Origin: Gammaproteobacteria bacterium
Lineage (GTDB): Bacteria; Pseudomonadota; Gammaproteobacteria; Halothiobacillales; Halothiobacillaceae
Reading direction: 5' to 3'
DNA: 16,972 nucleotides
Assembly: GCA_029335925.2 (NCBI GenBank)
Contig: JARJMX020000212.1
Span: 1 to 16,972 of the forward strand
Part shown: positions 8,360 through 15,824 of the stretch, piece after piece
Layout: every line of letters begins with the position of its first letter
Position numbering within the stretch: position 1 is the stretch's first letter
The notes under the pieces: generated by a model
What the model was told of the DNA's origin: nothing
Database searches by the model: none
The model's input: only the letters and a program-made list of their open reading frames with translations
Position numbers and translations under genes: made by a program

Positions 8360-9838
8360 ATGATGAAATCCTTACGCCAGGATTGGTTATCCAATGTCCG
8401 AAACGACCTGCTCGCGGGCCTCGTCGTCGCGCTGGCACTCATCCCCGAGGCCATCGCCTTTTCGATTATTGCGGGCGTCGATCCCAAGGTGGGGCTTTAT
8501 GCCTCGTTCTGTATCGCCACGGTGATTGCCTTTGCGGGTGGCCGCCCCGGCATGATTTCTGCTGCGACGGGTGCGATGGCGCTGCTGATGGTCACACTGG
8601 TCAAGGAGCACGGCTTGCAATATCTGCTGGCTGCTACGGTGCTGACGGGCGTACTCCAAGTCATCGCGGGCTGGCTTAAGCTCGGCGCCCTGATGCGTTT
8701 TGTCTCGCGTTCGGTCATCACGGGCTTCGTCAATGCGCTGGCCATCCTGATCTTCATGGCGCAGTTGCCCGAGCTGACCAATGTGACATGGCACGTCTAC
8801 GCCATGACGGCAGCGGGCCTGGGCATCATTTATGGTTTTCCTTATATCACCAAAGCGGTGCCGTCGCCGCTGGTGGCCATCATCGTGCTGACTGGTGTTG
8901 CAATTGTTTTCGATCTCGATATTCGCACCGTGGGCGATATGGGCCAGCTGCCCGACAGCCTGCCGGTGTTCCTGCTGCCGGATGTGCCGCTGAACTTCGA
9001 AACGTTGGCGATCATCTTCCCGGTCTCGGCCACTTTAGCGGTCGTTGGTCTGCTGGAATCCATGATGACGGCTTCCATCGTCGATGAGCTAACCGATTCC
9101 AACAGCAACAAAAACCGCGAATGCATAGGGCAGGGTATTGCCAATATCGCCTCGGGCTTCCTGGGGGGGATGGCCGGTTGCGCGATGATCGGCCAGTCGG
9201 TCATCAATGTGAAGTCGGGGGGTCGTGGCCGACTCTCCACACTGGCGGCCGGGGTGTTCCTGTTGTTGATGGTGGTGTTCATCGGCGACTGGGTCGCGCA
9301 GATCCCGATGGCGGCCTTGGTTGCGGTGATGATCATGGTGTCCATCGGTACCTTCAACTGGGCTTCCATTCGCAACCTGCGTGAGCACCCCAAAAGCTCC
9401 AGTATCGTGATGCTGACCACCGTGGTGGTGACGGTCAGTACTCACGACTTGGCCAAAGGGGTGTTGGTCGGCGTGCTGCTGTCCGGCATTTTCTTCGCCC
9501 ATAAGGTGGGGCAGATTTTGCGCGTCACCTCCCGCATCGAGGACGAGGGGCGCGTGCGCAGGTACATCGTCACCGGTCAGGTGTTCTTCGCTTCGGCGGA
9601 TCGTTTCATCAATGCCTTTGACTACAAGGAAGTCATCGAGAAGGTGCGCATCGACGTGAGCAATGCCCACTTCTGGGACATCACCGCCGTCAGCGCCCTG
9701 GACAAGGTGGTCATCAAGTTCCGCCGTGAAGCCACTGAGGTGGAAGTCATCGGCTTGAACGAAGCCAGCGCCACGCTGGTGGACAAGTTCGCCATACATG
9801 ACAAAGACGGTGCCGAAGACATGTTGATGGGCCACTGA
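8360..9838 (+). CDS. SulP-family inorganic anion transporter with STAS domain
   Basis: Inner-membrane transporter of the SulP/SLC26 family, 492 residues. The family signature near residues 29-50 ([21 protein letters not shown]) is followed by about 10-14 hydrophobic segments, the conserved [20 protein letters not shown] block (269-288), and a C-terminal cytoplasmic STAS domain (about 400-482, with [17 protein letters not shown]). SulP proteins carry sulfate, bicarbonate, chloride or dicarboxylates; the substrate cannot be read from sequence. Two adjacent ATGs (8360, 8363) are possible starts; a GGA at 8349-8351 is 8 nt before the first. It is followed after 14 nt by the universal stress protein gene, with which it forms a probable operon; SulP-Usp pairs and fusions are known in bacteria. 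Confidence 0.93.
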   Translation: MMKSLRQDWLSNVRNDLLAGLVVALALIPEAIAFSIIAGVDPKVGLYASFCIATVIAFAGGRPGMISAATGAMALLMVTLVKEHGLQYLLAATVLTGVLQVIAGWLKLGALMRFVSRSVITGFVNALAILIFMAQLPELTNVTWHVYAMTAAGLGIIYGFPYITKAVPSPLVAIIVLTGVAIVFDLDIRTVGDMGQLPDSLPVFLLPDVPLNFETLAIIFPVSATLAVVGLLESMMTASIVDELTDSNSNKNRECIGQGIANIASGFLGGMAGCAMIGQSVINVKSGGRGRLSTLAAGVFLLLMVVFIGDWVAQIPMAALVAVMIMVSIGTFNWASIRNLREHPKSSSIVMLTTVVVTVSTHDLAKGVLVGVLLSGIFFAHKVGQILRVTSRIEDEGRVRRYIVTGQVFFASADRFINAFDYKEVIEKVRIDVSNAHFWDITAVSALDKVVIKFRREATEVEVIGLNEASATLVDKFAIHDKDGAEDMLMGH

Positions 9839-9852
9839 GAGGAAGCCGGATC
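9839..9852 (+). promoter_or_regulatory. Ribosome binding site of the universal stress protein gene
   Basis: AGGAA at 9840-9844, 8 nt before ATG 9853, inside the 14-nt gap after the transporter stop codon. It fixes the start codon and supports co-transcription of the pair with independent ribosome loading. Confidence 0.75.
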
Positions 9853-10716
9853 ATGAAGAACGAAAACAAAGTGCTGGCCTGCGTGGATCAATCCCGCTTC
9901 GCCGATTACGTGGCCGACTACGCTGCCTGGGCCGCTCGGCGCATGGATGCGCCACTGGAGTTCCTGCACGTCATCGACCGCCACCCCGAGTTGGGATCGG
10001 GCGAGGATCACAGCGGTGCCATTGGCATCGACGCTCAGGAACATCTGCTGGCTAAGCTCTCCACCGAAGACGAGGCCCGCATCAAGCATGCCCGCGAACA
10101 AGGCCGCCTCTTCCTCAACCGACTGCGCGAGCGGGCGATGGCTGCTGGGGCCCCATTGGTCGATGTTCGTCAGCGGCATGGCGAACTGGAGGAAACGCTT
10201 GTAGAGCAGGCTGAGGGCGTGCGCCTGCTGGTTTTAGGTCGCCGTGGCGAAGCCGCAGAGACTACCCAACGCGACCTCGGCCGCAACGTCGAGCGCATCG
10301 TGCGCGCCCTGCACAGACCGATCCTGACGGTGACAGAGGGCTTCAAGGAACCGCAGCGCGTGATGATCGCCTTCGATGGTGGCACGGTTACCCGAAAGGG
10401 TGTCGAAATGGTTGCGGGCAGCCCGCTGTTCCGTGGTCTGCCGATCTATCTTCTGATGGCTGGCAAGGAAAGTTCGGATGCCGCCAAGCAGCGTGATTGG
10501 GCCAAGACCACCTTGGAAGCGGCAGGCTTCGAGGTGACCGCTTTGCTGATTCCCGGCGATGCGGAAAGCATCATTGCCAAGACGGTGAAAGCGCAGTCCA
10601 TTGATATGCTGATCATGGGTGCGTTCGGTCACTCACGGCTGCGCAGCCTGCTGTTCGGCAGCAAGACAACCGAGATACTTCGCTCGTCGACCATTCCTAC
10701 CCTGCTGCTGCGATGA
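9853..10716 (+). CDS. Tandem-domain universal stress protein (UspA family)
   Basis: Cytoplasmic protein of 287 residues with two Usp domains in tandem (about 5-143 and 165-287), the UspE-like layout. The second domain keeps the ATP-binding signature G-2x-G-9x-G-S/T: G256, G259, G269 and S270 within MGAFGHSRLRSLLFGS, followed by TTEILRSSTIPTLLL. The first domain has a degenerate version (LGRRGEAAETTQRDLGR), suggesting only the C-terminal half binds nucleotide. The N-terminus KVLACVDQSRFADYVADYAAWAA is a normal Usp strand-helix. Position directly behind the SulP gene suggests it responds to or modulates anion transport, but that is inference; Usp proteins have no single biochemical role. Confidence 0.92.
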   Translation: MKNENKVLACVDQSRFADYVADYAAWAARRMDAPLEFLHVIDRHPELGSGEDHSGAIGIDAQEHLLAKLSTEDEARIKHAREQGRLFLNRLRERAMAAGAPLVDVRQRHGELEETLVEQAEGVRLLVLGRRGEAAETTQRDLGRNVERIVRALHRPILTVTEGFKEPQRVMIAFDGGTVTRKGVEMVAGSPLFRGLPIYLLMAGKESSDAAKQRDWAKTTLEAAGFEVTALLIPGDAESIIAKTVKAQSIDMLIMGAFGHSRLRSLLFGSKTTEILRSSTIPTLLLR

Positions 10717-10889
10717 GAATTGCCCCCTGGATGCCATCTCTGGTGCCATCGCACCAGCCTGGATAATACGGAGATGGCCTTCCTTCGCCAATCGCCGCGC
10801 CTGTGGCTGATGCTGCCTATAATCGGTTGATTTCTCACATGCGCTGCGGGTGGCGCGCAGGGTGTAGCCCGAAGCGGCGCCAGTGGCGG

Positions 10890-10925
10890 GGGGGCTTGCA
10901 ACCAGTCTTAACGCCTCCTTTTTTT
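10890..10925 (+). terminator. Possible Rho-independent terminator of the SulP-Usp unit
   Basis: GGGGGC (10890-10895) can pair with GCCTCC (10913-10918), one G-T pair included, across a 17-nt loop, and is followed by seven T at 10919-10925. The T-run is convincing; the long loop and short stem are not. It lies about 175 nt after the stress protein stop codon and is correctly oriented. Confidence 0.38.
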
Positions 10926-10964
10926 GCTCCGTCAGGGGGAGCATAACAATAGCGCATTGAGAAT

Positions 10965-11005
10965 GCTTCACGAGCCCCGCCCGCGTGGCGGGGGCGATGT
11001 GAAGC
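10965..11005. repeat. Two-tier inverted repeat (stem-loop)
   Basis: GCTTCAC (10965-10971) pairs with GTGAAGC (10999-11005), and inside it CCCCGCC (10975-10981) pairs with GGCGGGG (10987-10993) around a CGCGT loop; a 3/5-nt internal bulge separates the two 7-bp helices. A smaller hairpin GCATT-GAG-AATGC abuts it at 10953-10965, and GCTCC/GGAGC lies at 10926-10942. No T-run follows, so it is not a simple terminator. Confidence 0.6.
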
Positions 11006-11009
11006 GCCT

Positions 11010-11077
11010 GTGGGGAGATGGCGAAGGCGTGTCGCGCTTCCAGGAGCGCCGCGAGTATCGCCATGAGGCCGCCCCAC
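11010..11077. repeat. Nested inverted repeat
   Basis: GTGGGG (11010-11015) pairs with CCCCAC (11072-11077); ATGGCGA (11018-11024) pairs with TCGCCAT (11058-11064); the interior can close as TCGCG (11032-11036) with CGCGA (11050-11054). A further CCTTGC (11077-11082) matches GCAAGG (11161-11166), enclosing GCCCC (11097-11101)/GGGGC (11122-11126) and GGAGC (11133-11137)/GCTCC (11155-11159). High GC makes chance pairing likely for the short helices, less so for the nested 6+7 bp pair. Confidence 0.5.
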
Positions 11078-11277
11078 CTTGCGAGGTCGCGGCGAAGCCC
11101 CTGTGGCGCGAGCGCGAATCCGGGGCGGGCCTGGAGCAGGTGCCACGAAAAGACGCTCCGGCAAGGCACGGGGCGCAGGACAAATCGCATCGTGGGAACA
11201 AACAGGCGCGCGAGGAGGATTGTGCGCACCGAGCATCACGGCCTGATGGCGCCGAGTGAGGGGATGTTCGGAAGAAG

Positions 11278-11354
<77 letters not shown>

Positions 11355-11404
11355 TTAGGATACAAAAGGATACCTCCTATCTAATCGATCCGTCCATTTT
11401 TTTA

Positions 11405-11435
11405 TTGTCCCGCCTGGATGCGGTGGGCCTATAAT
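11405..11435 (+). promoter_or_regulatory. Promoter of the cytochrome c gene
   Basis: A perfect TATAAT at 11430-11435, with TTGTCC at 11405-11410 as the best -35 (19-nt spacing, slightly long). Transcription would start near 11442, just before the stem-loop in the leader. The same AT-rich segment must also supply the divergent tRNA promoter, which I could not place. Confidence 0.55.
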
Positions 11436-11446
11436 TTTTTTAAAGG

Positions 11447-11471
11447 GAAATGGCGTCCGATGCGCCATTTC
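11447..11471 (+). promoter_or_regulatory. 5' UTR stem-loop of the cytochrome c gene
   Basis: GAAATGGCG (11447-11455) and CGCCATTTC (11463-11471) form a perfect 9-bp stem with a 7-nt loop TCCGATG. It would start about 5 nt after the predicted transcription start and end 17 nt before the GAGGA. No T-run follows, so it is more likely an mRNA-stabilising or regulatory 5' hairpin than an attenuator. Confidence 0.6.
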
Positions 11472-11488
11472 GCGGATTTAAAAACAAC

Positions 11489-11493
11489 GAGGA
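11489..11493 (+). promoter_or_regulatory. Ribosome binding site of the cytochrome c gene
   Basis: GAGGA 7 nt before ATG 11501. It decides the start against an in-frame ATG at 11450, which would lie inside the leader hairpin and add 17 unsupported residues. Confidence 0.8.
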
Positions 11494-11500
11494 TTTTTTC

Positions 11501-12259
11501 ATGGCCCAGCATGATGTGAAAGTGGACTCGATGGCCAAGGTCGTCACTGCCCTTGGCGTGGTGCTCCTGCTGATCGTGGTCGGTTACATGGCGAAGTCGC
11601 TGATGAACACGATCGAGCGAGGCAGTACCAAGGGTCAGGTGATGACGGCACCGGCCGCACCGGCAACCCCGGTCGCCGAAGTTCCGGCGGCGGCTGCGCC
11701 TGCCGCTGCGCCTGCCGCAGCTGCTGCGGCAAGTGATGCCGCCGCAGGCCAAGCCAAGTACGCCACCTGCGCGGCCTGTCACGGCGCGAACGGCGAGGGC
11801 TCCGGCGTCTTCCCGAAGCTTGCCGGCCTGTCCGCCTCGGATGTCGAGGGCAAGCTGAAGAAGTATCGCGCCGGCGAGCAGGTCGGCCCGATGACCTCCA
11901 TGATGGCGCCGAATGCGGCCAACCTGTCGGACGCAGACATCGCCAACCTGGCCGCGCACAGCGCCTCCGTCGGTGGCGCCGCCGCCACTCCGGCCGCTCC
12001 GGCCGCAGCCGCGGCGGGTGACGTAGCCGCTGGCAAGGCCAAGTACGCCACCTGCGCGGCCTGTCACGGCGCGAACGGCGAGGGCCAGGGCATGTTCCCG
12101 AAAGTGGCTGGCCAGTCTGCGGCCGACCTGGCGGCCAAGCTCAAGAAGTACCGTGCGGGTGAGACCGTCGGCCCGAACAGCGCGATGATGGCGCCGAACG
12201 CCGCCGCTTTGTCGGATGGCGACATCGCTGACCTGAGCGCTTATCTCGCTTCGCTGTAA
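11501..12259 (+). CDS. Membrane-anchored di-haem cytochrome c
   Basis: A 252-residue class I-type c cytochrome. A single N-terminal membrane helix (about 13-34, VVTALGVVLLLIVVGYMA) lacks a convincing cleavage site, so the protein is probably anchored in the inner membrane with its haem domains in the periplasm. An Ala/Pro-rich linker (about 50-80) leads to two haem modules: C90-C93-H94 and C185-C188-H189, both CAACH, with candidate sixth ligands in MMAPNA (M134/M135 and M229/M230). The modules are nearly identical and joined by a second Ala/Pro linker (about 155-172). The shape resembles cytochrome c4/c5-type electron carriers feeding terminal oxidases; the partner is unknown. It is monocistronic with its own promoter and terminator. 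Confidence 0.93.
   Translation: MAQHDVKVDSMAKVVTALGVVLLLIVVGYMAKSLMNTIERGSTKGQVMTAPAAPATPVAEVPAAAAPAAAPAAAAAASDAAAGQAKYATCAACHGANGEGSGVFPKLAGLSASDVEGKLKKYRAGEQVGPMTSMMAPNAANLSDADIANLAAHSASVGGAAATPAAPAAAAAGDVAAGKAKYATCAACHGANGEGQGMFPKVAGQSAADLAAKLKKYRAGETVGPNSAMMAPNAAALSDGDIADLSAYLASL
11753..12085 (+). repeat. Internal duplication: identical 48-nt copies in the two haem modules
   Basis: Positions 11753-11800 and 12038-12085 are identical over 48 nt, including third codon positions, and encode AKYATCAACHGANGEG. The offset is 285 nt, exactly 95 codons. Flanking module sequence is similar but diverged (for example the two MMAPNA regions differ at silent sites). Confidence 0.9.
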
Positions 12260-12310
12260 GACCCATGCCCTGAGGGGCCGGTCAGGACCACCCCTGTGGG
12301 ACAACAATAA

Positions 12311-12333
12311 GGGAGCCGCCGGCTCCCTTTTTT
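12311..12333 (+). terminator. Rho-independent terminator of the cytochrome c gene
   Basis: GGGAGCC-GCC-GGCTCCC forms a perfect 7-bp stem at 12311-12327, followed by six T (12328-12333), about 50 nt after the stop codon. Confidence 0.92.
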
Positions 12334-12347
12334 GTTGCCCGCGCTGC

Positions 12348-12390
12348 AAAAAAAACAAAGCCCGCCGAGGTACGATGCGTGGCGGGCTTT
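12348..12390 (-). terminator. Rho-independent terminator of gpmI
   Basis: On the minus strand AAAGCCCGCC and GGCGGGCTTT (12390-12381 and 12366-12357) form a 10-bp stem with a 14-nt loop. A T-rich tail follows (T-run at 12355-12348, one G before it). It lies 20 nt past the gpmI stop and back-to-back with the cytochrome terminator. Confidence 0.88.
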
Positions 12391-12410
12391 CGCGGCCCTG
12401 TTACCGAAAG

Positions 12411-13961
12411 TCAGTTCGTCCGCTGAACTGGGCCGAGCAGCAGCGAACGTTGCATTTTCTTCGGTACCGGCAGGCCCATAAGCTCGAGTACAGTAGCGGC
12501 GATGTTGGCGATGCCGCCGCCGGTGCGCAGGCGCCAGGGCTGCTCGTCGATGATGATGCAGGGCACAGGGTAGATGGTGTGCTGGGTGTGTGGTTCGCGG
12601 GTGATCGGGTCGACCATCTCGTCGCAGTTGCCGTGGTCGGCGGTGATGATGACGCTGTAGCCTGCCTCGACGGCGGTATCCACCACGCGCCCGACGTGGG
12701 TGTCGACGGCCTCGACGGCGGCGATCACGGCCTCGCGGACGGCCGTGTGACCGACCATGTCGCCATTGGCGAAGTTGACCAGGATGAAGGCGTATTCATT
12801 CTTCCGGATGGCGGCGATGGTGGCATCCGCCACCTCGGCGGCACTCATCTCTGGCTTGAGGTCGTAGGTAGCGACCTTGGGCGAGGGCACCATCACGCGG
12901 TCTTCACCGGCGAAAGGCTGCTCCTTGCCGCCGTTGAAGAAGAAGGTGACGTGTGCGTATTTCTCGGTTTCGGCGCAGTGGAACTGTTTGTAGCCGGCCT
13001 GGCTGATGACCTCGGCCAGGGTTACGTCCGGACGCTCCGGCGGGAAGCCGATGGGGGAGAGGAAGCGCGGGTCGTACTCGGTCAGGCAGGTGACGGTGAG
13101 CGGGTCGAATTCGAAGCGTTCGAAGCCGGTGAAGCCCTTCTGGCCAAGCGCCTCGGCCAATTGGCGCGGGCGGTCGTTGCGGAAATTGAAGAAGATCAGC
13201 CCGTCGGTATCGGCGTGCGGCGCAGTCCAGGCCGGGAGAATGATCGGTTCGATAAACTCATCGGTCTTACCTTCGGCATAGGCTTGCTCGATGGCGCTGC
13301 GCGCATCGCTGGCACGTTTGCCCTGACCGTGGACGATGGCATTCCAGGCCTTGAAGGTGCGCTCCCAGCGCTGGTCGCGGTCCATGGCGTAGTAGCGGCC
13401 GCAGATCGTGGCGATGGCGCCGCCGGCCTCCGCCAGTGCGGCTTCTACCCCGGCCAGATAACTGATCGCATTCTTGGGCGCGGTGTCGCGTCCGTCGGTG
13501 AACATATGCACCAGCGGGCGAGCACCCTGTTCCTTGGCGAGCTTGATCAGCGCCAGCAGATGGTTGACGTGGCTGTGTACGCCGCCGTCGGAGACCAGGC
13601 CGACCAGGTGCAGGGGGCGGTTGTTCTTGGCCGATTTCTGCGCCGCCATCACCAGCGCCGGAACCTCGAAGAAGCTGCCGTCGGCAATCGCGTCGTCGAT
13701 GCGTACCAGATCCTGCCGGTGGATGTCGCCGCAGCCGAGGGTCAGGTGACCGACCTCTGAATTGCCCATCTGCCCGTCCGGCAGGCCGCAGGCACGACCG
13801 GAGGCCTCGATCACGGTATGTGGATAGCTGGCGAAGAATTCGTCGAGCCGGGGCGTGCGTGCGAGGGCGACGGCATTGTTTTCGCGGCTCGGGTTGACGC
13901 CGACGCCGTCGAGGATGACGAGGATGACAGGGCGGCGGGGGGCGATGGATGAGCTAGACAT
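12411..13961 (-). CDS. gpmI: 2,3-bisphosphoglycerate-independent phosphoglycerate mutase
   Basis: Cytoplasmic manganese enzyme interconverting 3- and 2-phosphoglycerate in glycolysis and gluconeogenesis; 516 residues, typical for the family. The alkaline phosphatase-like metal site shows VILVILDGVG (D18), the catalytic serine S68 in QMGNSEVGHLTLG, VSDGGVHSH, FTDGRDT, FFNFRNDRPRQL, and the C-terminal metal motifs VNFANGDMVGHT and ITADHGNCDEM. The ATG at 13961 is the only reasonable start, yet no Shine-Dalgarno precedes it. A TATAGT hexamer on the minus strand (14011-14006) may be its -10, without a clear -35. It is convergent with the cytochrome gene and has its own terminator. Confidence 0.98.
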   Translation of the reverse strand: MSSSSIAPRRPVILVILDGVGVNPSRENNAVALARTPRLDEFFASYPHTVIEASGRACGLPDGQMGNSEVGHLTLGCGDIHRQDLVRIDDAIADGSFFEVPALVMAAQKSAKNNRPLHLVGLVSDGGVHSHVNHLLALIKLAKEQGARPLVHMFTDGRDTAPKNAISYLAGVEAALAEAGGAIATICGRYYAMDRDQRWERTFKAWNAIVHGQGKRASDARSAIEQAYAEGKTDEFIEPIILPAWTAPHADTDGLIFFNFRNDRPRQLAEALGQKGFTGFERFEFDPLTVTCLTEYDPRFLSPIGFPPERPDVTLAEVISQAGYKQFHCAETEKYAHVTFFFNGGKEQPFAGEDRVMVPSPKVATYDLKPEMSAAEVADATIAAIRKNEYAFILVNFANGDMVGHTAVREAVIAAVEAVDTHVGRVVDTAVEAGYSVIITADHGNCDEMVDPITREPHTQHTIYPVPCIIIDEQPWRLRTGGGIANIAATVLELMGLPVPKKMQRSLLLGPVQRTN

Positions 13962-14023
13962 TGCAATGCGGAGGCGGCTATCAGGTCAATGAAATCAAAT
14001 TATTTACTATAACAGATAAGAGG

Positions 14024-14040
14024 ACACCCCGAGCAGGGGT
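14024..14040 (-). terminator. Weak stem-loop after the DUF255 gene
   Basis: ACCCC-TGCTC-GGGGT, a 5-bp stem just after the stop codon at 14049. The following sequence is not T-rich, so termination is doubtful and read-through into gpmI is possible. Confidence 0.3.
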
Positions 14041-14048
14041 CAGTCACC

Positions 14049-15824
14049 TCATTCGCGCTGCCGCGGGGGCGCGGTAGTTATCCAGGCCAGGGCAGTGGCG
14101 TGCTGGAGCGGCGTACGCCGGGCTTCAATGCCGATGCCGCCCGGCTGGACAGGCTGGACGCCAAGCACGTCCGCCAGTTCCATCCACTGCGCGCTGGCGG
14201 AGGGGTATTCGTCATCGGCCAGCTCGATCGTGCGTCCGCTCCACGGGGGCAACGGACGGCGACTGAGCTGCCAGCCATGCCCTCCGCCAAAGTCTTGCGC
14301 GGCAGCCCGGAGGAGGGCGCGGGCGCGGGCCAGGTCCTCCTCGCTGCCCTGAACCTGACCCCAGCGAGCCAGACCGGCAGCGAGGCTCACGGCGGCCTGC
14401 AACTCTTCAATGGATTGGAGGGGAAGGCCTCGCAGCTGCCGGGCCAGCTCCCGGGCGGCGGCACAGGCCGGGGCGAGCCCTGCTTGGCAGGCCTTAGCCA
14501 GGGTCACGAGCAGCTGACCATTGGCTGCAAGAGGGATCTGCTCGTCCCGCGGGTGCACCGGGCGCGGGCGGGCGGCCGTGAGCAGGGCGATGGCCTGGTG
14601 GTCGGCGGTCTCTCCACCAAGGCGCAAGGGCAGACGACCCGATCCCCAGGTCTCATGCCCAACCCAAGTCCAGCGACGGGCGGCCTCCAGCTGTGGGCCG
14701 TCCAGCACGGCGGTGAGCGCTGCGTCATCCCACAGGTAGCCCCCACCCTCCACGCCCTTGGCGTCCAGGGCTGAGATGGCGGCGACGAAGCCACCGGAGG
14801 GATGGGCAAAGTCGCGCAGGATCACCCGGATCAGGTCGTGACCGACCGCGCTCAGATCCGGACGTCTAAACAGGCGGCCGGCCCGAAGGTAAACGCGGGC
14901 CAGCAGGGCCTGGTCGATCAGCATCTGCTCAAAATGGGGCAGCTGCCAGTCGGGGTCGATGGTGTAGCGGAAGAAGCCGCCGCCGAGTGAGTCACGCAGG
15001 CCGCCCTGGGCCATGGCCTCGAGCGTGGTTGCAAGGAATTCTGCCAGTTCCTCGTCGCGCTGCTGTTCGATCAGGCGTAGTGCGGCCAGCAGTCGCGGTG
15101 CATGCGGAAACTTGGCGCCGTACCCGAAACCGCCGGCGAGCCGGTCGGCCTCGGCCAGCAAGGCCTCGCGCAGCAGCTGGCGGGCCTCGGCGGGCGCGAT
15201 GGGGCTGGATGGGGTAGGCACCGGGCGCAGTTCCTCGCTGGTGCTCCTAGCAAGCGTCTGCAGACGCTCGGGGCTGGCCTGCCAAAGGTCCCGCAGTCTT
15301 TGCAGCCGAGCCATAAGCTCGGCGCGCGGTGCATAGACGAAGCCGTACAGCGGATCCCCCTCGGGGGTGAGGACCAGGTTGAGTGGCCAGCCGACGCGCC
15401 CGCTGATGGCTTGCATGGCCCGGCGCAGCTCGGCGTCCAGCGCAGGTTCCGCCTCGCGGTCGACCTTGACCGGCAGGAAGGCGGCGTTAAGGAGGGCGGC
15501 AAAAGCGGGGTCGCGGAAGCTTTCTTGCTGCAGGACGTGACACCAGTGGCAGGCGAAGAAGCCGCTGGACACCAAGATTAGGCGGTCCTCCGTACGGGCA
15601 CGCGCGAGGGTGTCCGCGGACCAGGTCTGCCAGGCCACGGGGTCGTCCGCATGCATGGCGAGGTAGGGAGATGTTGTGCCGGCGAGGGCATTACGCAATG
15701 GCTCGGCACCGCTGGGCAGGGCGAGCAGGCCCAGAACAAAGGCGACCCACGGTGTGAGTCGCCTCGATCTTTGGGAAGCCTCAGTCCTTGCGGTCCGGGT
15801 CCTGCAGCGAGGTGGTGCGGTCAT
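14049..15824 (-). CDS. Secreted thioredoxin-fold DUF255 (YyaL/SSP411-type) protein
   Basis: A 591-residue protein (from ATG 15824) with the N-terminal thioredoxin-like DUF255 domain (about 48-200: PLRNALAGTTSPYLAMHADDPVAW, then FFACHWCHVLQQESF with C92-H-W-C95, VDREAEPALD, and GWPLNLVLTPEGDPLYGF) and a long helical (alpha/alpha)6-like region with FGYGAKFPHAPRLL and GGGFFRYTIDPDWQLPHFEQML. Family function is unproven; the CxxC suggests redox activity. Most relatives are cytoplasmic, but here a hydrophobic stretch (VAFVLGLLALPSGA, about 27-40) behind RSRR suggests export. The start is uncertain: no ATG lies between the tatC stop and the domain, and ATG 15824 overlaps tatC by 44 nt without a Shine-Dalgarno. 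A non-ATG start is possible. Confidence 0.8.
   Translation of the reverse strand: MTAPPRCRTRTARTEASQRSRRLTPWVAFVLGLLALPSGAEPLRNALAGTTSPYLAMHADDPVAWQTWSADTLARARTEDRLILVSSGFFACHWCHVLQQESFRDPAFAALLNAAFLPVKVDREAEPALDAELRRAMQAISGRVGWPLNLVLTPEGDPLYGFVYAPRAELMARLQRLRDLWQASPERLQTLARSTSEELRPVPTPSSPIAPAEARQLLREALLAEADRLAGGFGYGAKFPHAPRLLAALRLIEQQRDEELAEFLATTLEAMAQGGLRDSLGGGFFRYTIDPDWQLPHFEQMLIDQALLARVYLRAGRLFRRPDLSAVGHDLIRVILRDFAHPSGGFVAAISALDAKGVEGGGYLWDDAALTAVLDGPQLEAARRWTWVGHETWGSGRLPLRLGGETADHQAIALLTAARPRPVHPRDEQIPLAANGQLLVTLAKACQAGLAPACAAARELARQLRGLPLQSIEELQAAVSLAAGLARWGQVQGSEEDLARARALLRAAAQDFGGGHGWQLSRRPLPPWSGRTIELADDEYPSASAQWMELADVLGVQPVQPGGIGIEARRTPLQHATALAWITTAPPRQRE

Larger units (their letters stand above)
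10717..11277. other. Gene-free, hairpin-rich intergenic region
   Basis: About 560 nt between the stress protein gene and the tRNA. Frames on both strands exist (for example 10924-11259 plus, and a GTG-started 10633-11229 minus that runs back into the stress gene) but have no Shine-Dalgarno and no recognisable protein pattern, so I do not call them. The stretch contains several inverted repeats listed separately. Nothing matches RNase P RNA, tmRNA, 4.5S RNA or a riboswitch that I can recognise. Confidence 0.6.

Noticed and set aside
10633..11229. Minus-strand frame of 198 codons with a hydrophobic start (GTG)
   Set aside because: No Shine-Dalgarno, no recognisable family, and it runs 84 nt into the 3' end of the universal stress protein gene; inverted repeats explain its composition equally well.
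10924..11259. Plus-strand frame of 111 codons
   Set aside because: Low-complexity Arg/Glu/Gly-rich translation across the inverted repeats, with no ribosome binding site.
12375..13760. Open frame of 461 codons on the plus strand
   Set aside because: Antisense shadow of gpmI, whose catalytic motifs are all intact; composition (Gly/Asp/Val-rich) is typical of reversed high-GC coding DNA.
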